A stretch of DNA of 6,015 nt from Bacteroidales bacterium (lineage in GTDB: Bacteria > Bacteroidota > Bacteroidia > Bacteroidales > NBLH01). The position numbers were made by a program, and so were the translations under genes. Positions within the stretch are counted from its first letter, which is position 1; each line of letters begins with the position of its first letter. The notes beneath the pieces were generated by a model. It had not been told where the DNA came from and searched no databases. It saw nothing but the letters and a program-made list of their open reading frames with translations. This document shows positions 1-5,522 of the stretch, in pieces. The stretch lies in the NCBI GenBank assembly GCA_029210905.1, contig JARGGF010000319.1, positions 1 through 6,015 on the forward strand, given 5' to 3'.

Positions 1-819
1 AAGGTCTGCGTTATTACTGGTGGAGCTGGTGTATTAGGATCATCAATTGCAAAAGGACTTGCCTCAATTGGGGTAAAAACTGCAATATTAGATATCAATG
101 AAAATCACGCAATTAGCATTGCCAGGGAAATAGAGAACGTCAGTGGAACAATTTCCAGAGCTTACAAAGCAGATGTTTTAAACAAGGCTTCCCTGGAAGC
201 AGTTAAAGCAAAAATAAATGCGGAATTGGGAAAAATAGATCTTTTAATCAATGGCGCAGGAGGCAACTCACCCAAAGCAACCACCCAGGTTGAAAAGCTG
301 GATGCTTCAAATATATCGGAATTGGATAAATCTTTCTATGGGCTTGACCCTGAGGGCTTTCAGTGGGTATTTGATTTAAATTTTAAAGGAACACTCCTGC
401 CTTCTATGGTTTTTACAAGAGACATGCTGGAAACTAAAAAAGGCGCGGTGTTAAATATTTCTTCAATGAATTCTTATAAACCACTTACCAAAATACCAGC
501 CTATTCAGCGGCCAAAGCTTCAGTAAATAATTTTACAGAATGGCTTGCGGTTCATCTTGCCCAGGTTGGTATCAGGGTAAACGCCATAGCACCCGGATTT
601 TTCCTTACTCATCAGAACAGGTTTCTTCTTGTTGACGAAACAACTGGTAAACCAACAGCCAGAGGTGAAAAAATAATAGCCAACACCCCAATGGCCAGGT
701 ATGGTGATGTAGATGAACTAACCGGAACAATTGCTTTTCTTTTATCTGATTTGGCAAAATTTATTACAGGCATTTGTATTCCAGTAGATGGTGGCTACAG
801 TGCTTTTGGAGGAGTTTAA
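1..819 (+). CDS. uxuB: SDR-family D-mannonate oxidoreductase (fructuronate reductase), 5'-partial
   Basis: The reading frame is open from the first base to TAA at 817-819 (272 codons), so the true start lies just upstream; roughly ten residues are missing compared with classical SDRs. Seen, numbered from the first codon in the window: a nucleotide-binding loop TGGAGVLG (6-13), Asp31 at the end of beta-2 (favours NAD(H)), NGAG in place of NNAG, a catalytic tetrad Asn127, Ser155, Tyr168, Lys172 (YSAAK), and a C-terminal PVDGG. The stretches INGAGGNSPKATT, FDLNFKGTLLPS and APGFFLT closely resemble, from memory, Bacillus YjmF/UxuB, which is linked to hexuronate use. Inferred role: cytoplasmic NADH-dependent reduction of fructuronate to D-mannonate, the substrate of the next gene, 16 bp downstream. 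This family is unrelated to the long-chain UxuB of E. coli, so the symbol denotes function only. Another sugar-acid SDR activity remains possible. Confidence 0.85.
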   Translation, partial: KVCVITGGAGVLGSSIAKGLASIGVKTAILDINENHAISIAREIENVSGTISRAYKADVLNKASLEAVKAKINAELGKIDLLINGAGGNSPKATTQVEKLDASNISELDKSFYGLDPEGFQWVFDLNFKGTLLPSMVFTRDMLETKKGAVLNISSMNSYKPLTKIPAYSAAKASVNNFTEWLAVHLAQVGIRVNAIAPGFFLTHQNRFLLVDETTGKPTARGEKIIANTPMARYGDVDELTGTIAFLLSDLAKFITGICIPVDGGYSAFGGV

Positions 820-835
820 TTTTAAAAATAAAAAT

Positions 836-2017
836 ATGGAACAAACTTGGCGATGGTACGGACCAAAGGACAGAATAAGCCTGCAACAAATCAGACAAAC
901 AGGGGCCACAGGTATAGTTACAGCGCTGCATCATATTCCAAATGGTGAGGTATGGCCGCTGGATGATATTTTGGCGCGAAAAAAAATGATTGAATCGCAG
1001 GGTTTAACCTGGTCGGTTGTGGAAAGTGTGCCGGTGCATGAGGATATTAAAAAGCAAAAAGGTAATTTTCAAAAATATATTGACAATTATAAACAAACCC
1101 TAAGCAATTTAGGCAAAATTGGCATCCACACTGTTTGTTACAATTTTATGCCAGTGCTGGACTGGTCAAGAACTGATTTGAACTTTCAGTTTGAAGACGG
1201 TTCGGAAGCACTCAAATATGAACAAAAACATTTTGTAGCCTTCGACATCTTTATCCTGAAAAGAAAAAACGCCAGTAAAGATTACCCGACTGAAGTGATC
1301 AAACAATCTGAAATGTGGTATAATAGCCTAGATAACAACCAGATACAAACTTTTATTGATACAATTATTAAAGGATTGCCAGGTGCAGAAGAAAGTTATT
1401 CAGTAGCCCAACTGGCAAAAGTAATTGGTGAATATGAAGGCATTGACAGATTTAAGCTAAAAGAACATTTATTTTATTTTCTTGAAGAAATAATTCCGAT
1501 TGCTGAAAAAGCCAATGTCCGCATGGCTATCCATCCGGATGATCCACCATGGCCTTTAATGGGTTTGCCCAGGGTGGTTAGTACAAGAGATGATGTAAAA
1601 GAAATTCTCGATAAAGTGGATTCCGTCAATAATGGAATTACACTGTGCACAGGAAGTTTTGGAGCAGGATATTTTAATGATCTTCCCGCAATGACTAAAG
1701 AATTTGCATCACGAATAAATTTTGCTCATTTGAGAAATGTTAGTCGCGATGAACAATTGAACTTTCATGAAGATTATTTTTTCGAAGGCGATATTGACAT
1801 GTATTCAGTTGTTAGAAACCTTGTAGAAGAAGAAAACAGAAGAGAAAAATCAGGCAGGACAGACAAACGAATTCCCATGCGACCTGATCATGGTAACCAA
1901 ATGTTCGAGGATATAGGAAAACCAAATAATCCAGGGTATTCACTTTATGGCAGAATGAAAGGCCTGGCCGAAATAAGAGGATTGGAAATAGGAATTAAGA
2001 AATCTATAACAACCTGA
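836..2017 (+). CDS. uxuA: Mannonate dehydratase UxuA
   Basis: Dehydrates D-mannonate to 2-keto-3-deoxygluconate in the cytoplasm. The 393-residue product, about the length of E. coli UxuA, matches it nearly end to end from the first residues (MEQTWRWYGP) through TALHHIPNGEVW, WSVVESVPVHEDIK, CYNFMPVLDW and KGLPGAEE. The expected metal ligands are present by motif: His233 (MAIHPDDPP), Cys271 (CTGS), His298 (AHLR) and Asp351 with catalytic His352 (RPDHG). Tyr368 (NPGYS) fits the other proposed catalytic residue. The family uses Mn2+ or Fe2+ and a TIM-barrel fold. An in-frame ATG at 788 would add 16 residues and overlap the preceding gene by 32 bp. I chose ATG 836 because the homologous protein begins exactly there and its leader is A/T-rich. 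It is probably co-transcribed with the SDR gene 16 bp upstream, which makes its substrate. Confidence 0.97.
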   Translation: MEQTWRWYGPKDRISLQQIRQTGATGIVTALHHIPNGEVWPLDDILARKKMIESQGLTWSVVESVPVHEDIKKQKGNFQKYIDNYKQTLSNLGKIGIHTVCYNFMPVLDWSRTDLNFQFEDGSEALKYEQKHFVAFDIFILKRKNASKDYPTEVIKQSEMWYNSLDNNQIQTFIDTIIKGLPGAEESYSVAQLAKVIGEYEGIDRFKLKEHLFYFLEEIIPIAEKANVRMAIHPDDPPWPLMGLPRVVSTRDDVKEILDKVDSVNNGITLCTGSFGAGYFNDLPAMTKEFASRINFAHLRNVSRDEQLNFHEDYFFEGDIDMYSVVRNLVEEENRREKSGRTDKRIPMRPDHGNQMFEDIGKPNNPGYSLYGRMKGLAEIRGLEIGIKKSITT

Positions 2018-2079
2018 TTTTCGGTGTTTTATATCGACAATCAATCTGGAAATAAAAATTATCACCTAAATAATTTAAC

Positions 2080-3486
2080 ATGAGTTTTAATAACATCAAT
2101 GAGCAAATAGGAAAATATCGCTGGCGCATTTGTGCACTTGTATTTTTTGCCACAACAGTAAACTACCTCGACAGAAATGTGTTGGGATTATTAAAAGAAA
2201 CCCTTGCTAATGATGGGGTTTTTGGTCCGGTTAAAGCATTACAGGAACTTTATTATTCCTATGTTGTAATTTCATTCCAAATTGCTTATGCGGTGGGTAT
2301 GCTGCTCGCAGGTAAGTTTATCGATTGGATTGGCACCAAAAAAGGTTATGCAGTATCACTGATTGGCTGGAGTTTAGCGGCTATTGGTCATGCATTTGGT
2401 CATACAACGGCCTCATTTGGTTTCTGGCGGGCTGCTTTGGGAATATCAGAGGCAGGCAACTTTCCTGCAGCAAACAAAACAATCGCTGTATGGTTTCCTA
2501 AAAAAGAACGTGCTTTTGCCACAGGTTTATACAATTCAGGCGCAAATGTGGGTGCAATAATTGCTCCTTTGGTAGTGCCCTGGATTGCAGGACATTGGGG
2601 CTGGGAATGGGCATTCATTTTAACCGGGCTGATTGGATTTACCTGGTTAATATTTTGGTTTAGAACCTACGAAAGTCCAAAAAACAAATTAGCGTCTGGA
2701 AAATTAGGCCAGGCAGAATATGACCATATCCATAGCGATAAAGATGAACAGGAAGCTGAAGCAAAGGATGTATCAGCCTCAAAAGTATCATGGTTTCGTT
2801 TATTAAGATACCGGCAAACCTGGGCCTTCTTTTTTGGTAAATTTTTAACCGATCCCATTTGGTGGTTTTTCCTGTTCTGGTTGCCCGCTTTTCTGGAGGG
2901 CGAAAACGCCAGAAAAATAGCGGACTATTTGGCAAACAATCCTGGGTACGCCGGAGAAAATGCAGATATTCCAGGGATTATTCTTTGGCCATTGGCAGTT
3001 GCCATTGTATATACTGTATCTACATTTGGCTCAATATTAGGTGGTTGGCTGCCCAAGAAATTTATAAACGGAGGTATGGATGCCAACAAAGCAAGAAAAA
3101 CCTCCATGTTTATCTATGCACTGTTTCCATTAACTGTTCTTTTTGCCTCAAGGCTGGGTGAGATAAATACATGGTTTGCTGTATTTACCATTGCTATTGC
3201 TTGTGCTGCACACCAGGCCTGGTCGGCAAATATTTTTACCACTGTGTCAGACATGTTCCCTAAAAAGGCAGTTGCTTCAGTAACAGGTATTGGAGGAATG
3301 GCAGGAGCCATAGGAGGGATGCTTATTGCCTGGTCGGCAGGTCTGCTCTTAAAGCATTTTGCCGAACTTGGTAAAATTGAACTGGGCTATGGAATCCTTT
3401 TTATTGTTTGTGGTTCTGCCTATTTACTGGCCTGGATAGTAATGCATCTGTTTGTGCCAAAATTTAAGCAAATATCAGATTTATAA
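2080..3486 (+). CDS. exuT: ExuT-like hexuronate transporter, MFS anion:cation symporter family
   Basis: A 468-residue inner-membrane protein, close to E. coli ExuT in length, predicted to import hexuronates with protons. By eye there are twelve hydrophobic segments, six (about 14-195) on each side of a charged cytoplasmic loop (about 196-245, rich in Lys, Glu and Asp). Family signatures are NYLDRN (28-33) in TM1, the loop 2-3 motif GKFIDWIGTKKGY (78-90), the TM4 run ISEAGNFPAANKTIAVWFP (122-140), and AHQAWSANIFTTVSD (377-391), which aligns with the AHQALSG...SSDVF region of ExuT. Asp31 and Arg32 fall at positions important in related acidic-sugar carriers. The loop between TM7 and TM8 (about 271-298) is longer than I recall in E. 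coli ExuT. The gene starts 62 bp after uxuA and ends 58 bp before kduI. Substrate choice (glucuronate, galacturonate, or unsaturated or deoxy uronates) is not decided by sequence alone. Confidence 0.9.
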   Translation: MSFNNINEQIGKYRWRICALVFFATTVNYLDRNVLGLLKETLANDGVFGPVKALQELYYSYVVISFQIAYAVGMLLAGKFIDWIGTKKGYAVSLIGWSLAAIGHAFGHTTASFGFWRAALGISEAGNFPAANKTIAVWFPKKERAFATGLYNSGANVGAIIAPLVVPWIAGHWGWEWAFILTGLIGFTWLIFWFRTYESPKNKLASGKLGQAEYDHIHSDKDEQEAEAKDVSASKVSWFRLLRYRQTWAFFFGKFLTDPIWWFFLFWLPAFLEGENARKIADYLANNPGYAGENADIPGIILWPLAVAIVYTVSTFGSILGGWLPKKFINGGMDANKARKTSMFIYALFPLTVLFASRLGEINTWFAVFTIAIACAAHQAWSANIFTTVSDMFPKKAVASVTGIGGMAGAIGGMLIAWSAGLLLKHFAELGKIELGYGILFIVCGSAYLLAWIVMHLFVPKFKQISDL

Positions 3487-3510
3487 CAATATATATTAAA
3501 TGCATTGTTA
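3484..3510 (+). repeat. 7-bp inverted repeat at the end of exuT
   Basis: TAACAAT (3484-3490) and its exact reverse complement ATTGTTA (3504-3510) flank a 13-base A/T-rich loop. The left arm contains the exuT stop codon TAA (3484-3486). No run of T follows, so this is a weak terminator candidate. It could be a minor RNA hairpin between exuT and kduI, or chance in AT-rich sequence. Confidence 0.3.
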
Positions 3511-3544
3511 GGAGTTATTTAATGTAATCAATAAAAAACACGAC

Positions 3545-4390
3545 ATGACTAAAATAAATTTTTCACAACGTAGAGCTTGTAACCCAGTTGATGCTAAAAG
3601 CTACGATACTAAACGCTTACGTAAAGAATTTCTTGCACAGGGTTTGTTTGTGCAGGGCGAAATAAACATTCATTATTCACAGTATGAAAGATATCTTTTA
3701 GGAGGTGCTTTTCCTATAAATAGTTCGCTAAAACTAGAGAGTATTTCATTATTGAAAGCAGAATATTTTTGTGAACGCCGCGAACTGGGCATTATCAATA
3801 TTGCTAATAAAGGCATTGTGATTGTTGATGGTAAAGAATACACCCTTCAAAACAAAGAAGCTATTTATGTAGGGAAGGGCAGCAAAGAAATCATCTTTAA
3901 AAGTACAGATATATCAAATCCTGCCAAATTCTATTTCAGTTCCACTCCGGCGCATAAAGAATATCCCACCACATTGGTGAATAAAGAAAAGGCGAATATT
4001 TTACACTTGGGATCACTTGAAACCAGTAATGAACGCACTATATATCAATTAATTGTACCCGGTATTGTTGAAAGTTGCCAATTGGTAATGGGGCTCACAG
4101 AACTTCAGAAAGGAAGTGTTTGGAATACCATGCCAGCACATACTCATGAAAGAAGAATGGAAGCCTACTTTTATTTTGATTTGCCTGAGAATCAAACCAT
4201 TCTGCACTTAATGGGAGAACCCCAGGAAACACGGCACCTGTTCATCCACAACGAAGAGGCGGTGTTCTCACCTGAATGGGGAATTCATTCAGCAGCAGGC
4301 ACTTCCAATTACTCTTTTATTTGGGGAATGGGTGGTGAAAACCTTGATTATACGGACATGGATCATGTTCAGCCGAATGAATTGAGATAA
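3545..4390 (+). CDS. kduI: 5-dehydro-4-deoxy-D-glucuronate isomerase KduI
   Basis: Isomerises 4-deoxy-5-keto-uronate (5-dehydro-4-deoxy-D-glucuronate, DKI) to 3-deoxy-D-glycero-2,5-hexodiulosonate, the substrate of KduD, in the cytoplasm. The 281-residue protein is three residues longer than the E. coli enzyme and collinear with it: FCERRELGIINI (75-86), AIYVGKGSKE (106-115), WNTMPAHTHERRMEAYFYF (193-211), MGEPQETRH (223-231), and FIWGMGGEN with DMDHV near the C-terminus. The four zinc ligands of this cupin-fold enzyme are present: His199, His201, Glu206 and His248. The ATG at 3545 matches the family N-terminus and has an A-rich leader. Its presence indicates use of unsaturated uronates released by polysaccharide lyases or unsaturated glucuronyl hydrolases, in addition to free hexuronates. 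The next gene, 242 bp downstream, encodes the following step. Confidence 0.97.
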   Translation: MTKINFSQRRACNPVDAKSYDTKRLRKEFLAQGLFVQGEINIHYSQYERYLLGGAFPINSSLKLESISLLKAEYFCERRELGIINIANKGIVIVDGKEYTLQNKEAIYVGKGSKEIIFKSTDISNPAKFYFSSTPAHKEYPTTLVNKEKANILHLGSLETSNERTIYQLIVPGIVESCQLVMGLTELQKGSVWNTMPAHTHERRMEAYFYFDLPENQTILHLMGEPQETRHLFIHNEEAVFSPEWGIHSAAGTSNYSFIWGMGGENLDYTDMDHVQPNELR

Positions 4391-4450
4391 ACAGTTAATG
4401 TAAAGAGATTATGGATTTTAACTCAATATAATTCTAACCTACATTATTCA

Positions 4451-4470
4451 TGAACATCTATGATGTTTCA
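4451..4470 (+). other. Imperfect hairpin 60 bp after kduI
   Basis: TGAACATC (4451-4458) can pair with GATGTTTCA (4462-4470) across a 3-base TAT loop, with one bulged T. The core AACATC/GATGTT is perfect. It could be a 3' end or processing hairpin for the kduI transcript, but it has no downstream T tract and low GC, so intrinsic terminator function is doubtful. Confidence 0.25.
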
Positions 4471-4478
4471 AATTGGAA

Positions 4479-4514
4479 CACGGATGATGCGGATTTAACT
4501 GATTTCACGGATTT
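4479..4514. repeat. Four tandem 9-bp units, consensus CACGGATTT
   Basis: Four contiguous units on an exact 9-bp period: CACGGATGA (4479), TGCGGATTT (4488), AACTGATTT (4497) and CACGGATTT (4506). The unit is a multiple of three, and the minus strand reads Lys-Ser-Val, Lys-Ser-Val, Lys-Ser-Ala, Ser-Ser-Val. The surrounding minus-strand frame is short (about 28 codons between stops at about 4545 and about 4458) and has no start codon. From memory, CACGGATTT-type repeats occur in many Bacteroidota intergenic regions and resemble repetitive 3' ends of GxxExxY-family genes. The phase and sequence are seen directly; the origin is inference. Confidence 0.7.
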
Positions 4515-4521
4515 TGTAAAA

Positions 4522-4541
4522 GTTTTGTTTTCAAACAAAAC
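4522..4541. promoter_or_regulatory. Perfect 20-bp palindrome upstream of kduD (operator or hairpin)
   Basis: GTTTTGTTT (4522-4530) and AAACAAAAC (4533-4541) are exact reverse complements around a central TC. The near-zero spacer and perfect arms suit a dimeric DNA-binding regulator (a LacI- or GntR-type uronate regulator would be the usual candidate) more than an RNA hairpin, which would have to sacrifice a base pair to form a loop. It is followed by ATTTTA, so a weak AT-rich terminator is the alternative. It lies 91 bp before the kduD start. No regulator gene is in the window, so the binding protein is unknown. Confidence 0.35.
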
Positions 4542-4553
4542 ATTTTATATTGC
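4524..4553 (+). promoter_or_regulatory. Weak Bacteroidota-type promoter candidate for kduD-uxaC
   Basis: TTTG (4524-4527) followed after 18 bases by TATATTGC (4546-4553) approximates the Bacteroidota consensus TTTG / TAnnTTTG, with two mismatches in the -7 element and a slightly short spacer. The upstream box lies inside the 20-bp palindrome, the arrangement expected for a repressed promoter. The inferred leader would be about 70 bases. In sequence this AT-rich, a match of this quality could occur by chance. Confidence 0.2.
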
Positions 4554-4632
4554 ATTGATAATCAAGGATATGAACAAGTTTATGAATTATTCAGGCAAAA
4601 ATCTGTAAACTCACTACTAAAAAAATAAAATT

Positions 4633-5436
4633 ATGATAAACGAATTATTTAATCTGACAGGAAAAGTCGCACTGGTTACCGGAGGAACACATGGAATAGG
4701 AATGGCATGTGGTAAAGCTTTGGCAAAAGCAGGTGCAAAACTTTGTGTGAACGATATTGACGACAACAAACTGGAAACATGCAAAAAGGAGTATGCCATT
4801 GATGGAATTGATGTTTTTACCGTGAATTTTAACGTAACCAGTGAATCAGGCGTAGATGAAGGAATCAGCAAAATTGAAAAAGAGGTAGGGCCGATTGATA
4901 TTCTTGTCAACAATGCAGGAATAATAAAACGTATTCCAATATTAGACATGCCAATTTCAGATTTTGAACAAGTGCTTAATGTTGACCTGGTTGCCCCATT
5001 AATAGTTGCAAAACGGGTGGCTCCGGGCATGATTGCGCGCCGGGAGGGAAAAATCATTAACATGTGTTCCATGATGAGCGTTTATGGTCGTCAGAATGTA
5101 TCGACATATGCAGCCGCTAAAGGTGGATTAAAACTATTAACTGAAAATATGACCTGCGAATGGGCAAAATATAATGTTCAGGTGAATGGAATAAGCCCCG
5201 GATATATTGCAACCTCGCAAACAGCTCCAATCCGTGTAAATGGGCATCCTTTTAACGATTTAGTAATGACCCGCACTCCTGCCGGACGATGGGGAGAACC
5301 TGAAGATGTAGGAAATGCCTGTTTATTTTTAGCCTCAAAAGCTGCAAATTTTGTAAACGGTCACATACTTTATGTTGACGGTGGAATATTGGCCAATTTT
5401 GGTTATGTGAAAGGAGAAAATGATATTAATGAATAG
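4633..5436 (+). CDS. kduD: SDR dehydrogenase, KduD type (2-deoxy-D-gluconate 3-dehydrogenase / gluconate 5-dehydrogenase-like)
   Basis: A classical short-chain dehydrogenase of 267 residues. Seen: TGGTHGIG cofactor loop (16-23), Asp41 at the end of beta-2 (favours NAD(H)), NNAG (93-96), and catalytic Asn116, Ser146, Tyr159 and Lys163 (YAAAK), with the expected 13-residue Ser-Tyr spacing. NGISPGYIAT (185-194) and YVDGG (247-251) close the domain. The FNLTGKVALVTGG N-terminus and RTPAGRWGEPEDVG region are typical of the KduD / gluconate 5-dehydrogenase subgroup. Following kduI, the likely reaction is NADH-dependent reduction of 3-deoxy-D-glycero-2,5-hexodiulosonate to KDG. Gluconate 5-dehydrogenase or another keto-uronate reductase cannot be excluded by sequence. 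ATG 4633 follows an A-rich leader. This is a clearly different SDR from the one at the window start, which has TGGAGVLG and NGAG. Stop TAG is at 5434-5436. Confidence 0.85.
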   Translation: MINELFNLTGKVALVTGGTHGIGMACGKALAKAGAKLCVNDIDDNKLETCKKEYAIDGIDVFTVNFNVTSESGVDEGISKIEKEVGPIDILVNNAGIIKRIPILDMPISDFEQVLNVDLVAPLIVAKRVAPGMIARREGKIINMCSMMSVYGRQNVSTYAAAKGGLKLLTENMTCEWAKYNVQVNGISPGYIATSQTAPIRVNGHPFNDLVMTRTPAGRWGEPEDVGNACLFLASKAANFVNGHILYVDGGILANFGYVKGENDINE

Positions 5437-5439
5437 ACT

Positions 5440-5481
5440 ATTAGATGTGAGATATTAGATGTGAGATATTAGATGTGAGAT
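5440..5481. repeat. Three perfect 14-bp tandem repeats (ATTAGATGTGAGAT)
   Basis: Identical copies occupy 5440-5453, 5454-5467 and 5468-5481, beginning three bases after the kduD stop codon and ending 41 bases before the uxaC start. Each unit has an internal GAT/GAGAT substructure. The perfect identity points to recent slippage or expansion, so copy number probably varies between strains. It lies in the probable kduD-uxaC leader, and changes of 14 bp would alter RNA spacing without touching either reading frame. Confidence 0.9.
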
Positions 5482-5490
5482 AATGATTTA

Positions 5491-5515
5491 AGTATTAATC
5501 TAAATACTAAATACT
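5491..5515. repeat. AAATACT direct repeat with overlapping AGTATT/AATACT inverted repeat
   Basis: AAATACT occurs twice in tandem (5502-5508 and 5509-5515), and AGTATT (5491-5496) is the exact reverse complement of AATACT (5503-5508) across six bases. The block sits 7 bp before the uxaC ATG. It looks like a second low-complexity repeat next to the 14-bp array. The 6-bp A/T stem is too weak to claim regulation. Confidence 0.45.
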
Positions 5516-5522
5516 CAAACCA

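Noticed and set aside
808..814. GGAGGAG as a Shine-Dalgarno for uxuA
   Set aside because: It encodes the Gly-Gly near the SDR C-terminus and lies 21 bases from the uxuA ATG, too far for normal ribosome placement.
226..819. A short 197-residue SDR starting at TTG 226
   Set aside because: The same frame is open to the first base of the window and encodes the required cofactor-binding half, so the gene is a longer one cut by the window edge.
788..835. Upstream in-frame ATG that would lengthen UxuA by 16 residues
   Set aside because: It overlaps the SDR gene by 32 bp, and the extra residues have no counterpart in UxuA, whose known N-terminus MEQTWRWYGP begins at 836.
2018..2079. Promoter or terminator between uxuA and exuT
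   Set aside because: I found no TTTG/TAnnTTTG pair and no convincing hairpin in these 62 bases.
2859..3161. 100-codon plus-strand ORF in another frame within exuT
   Set aside because: It overlaps strongly supported transporter sequence, is rich in Arg, Cys and Trp, and has no recognisable domain; it is a frame shadow, as are the minus-strand ORFs at 2400-3311.
4391..4440. Terminator hairpin directly after kduI (GTTAA...TTAAC)
   Set aside because: The arms are only 5 bp, A/T only, and far apart, with no T tract.
4617..5072. 151-codon minus-strand ORF opposite kduD
   Set aside because: It lies antisense to a well-supported gene, has a low-complexity Ser/Thr/Ile/Pro composition, and resembles no family; it is a coding shadow.
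5440..5515. CRISPR array between kduD and uxaC
   Set aside because: The 14-bp units are directly contiguous with no spacers and are too short; this is a simple tandem repeat.
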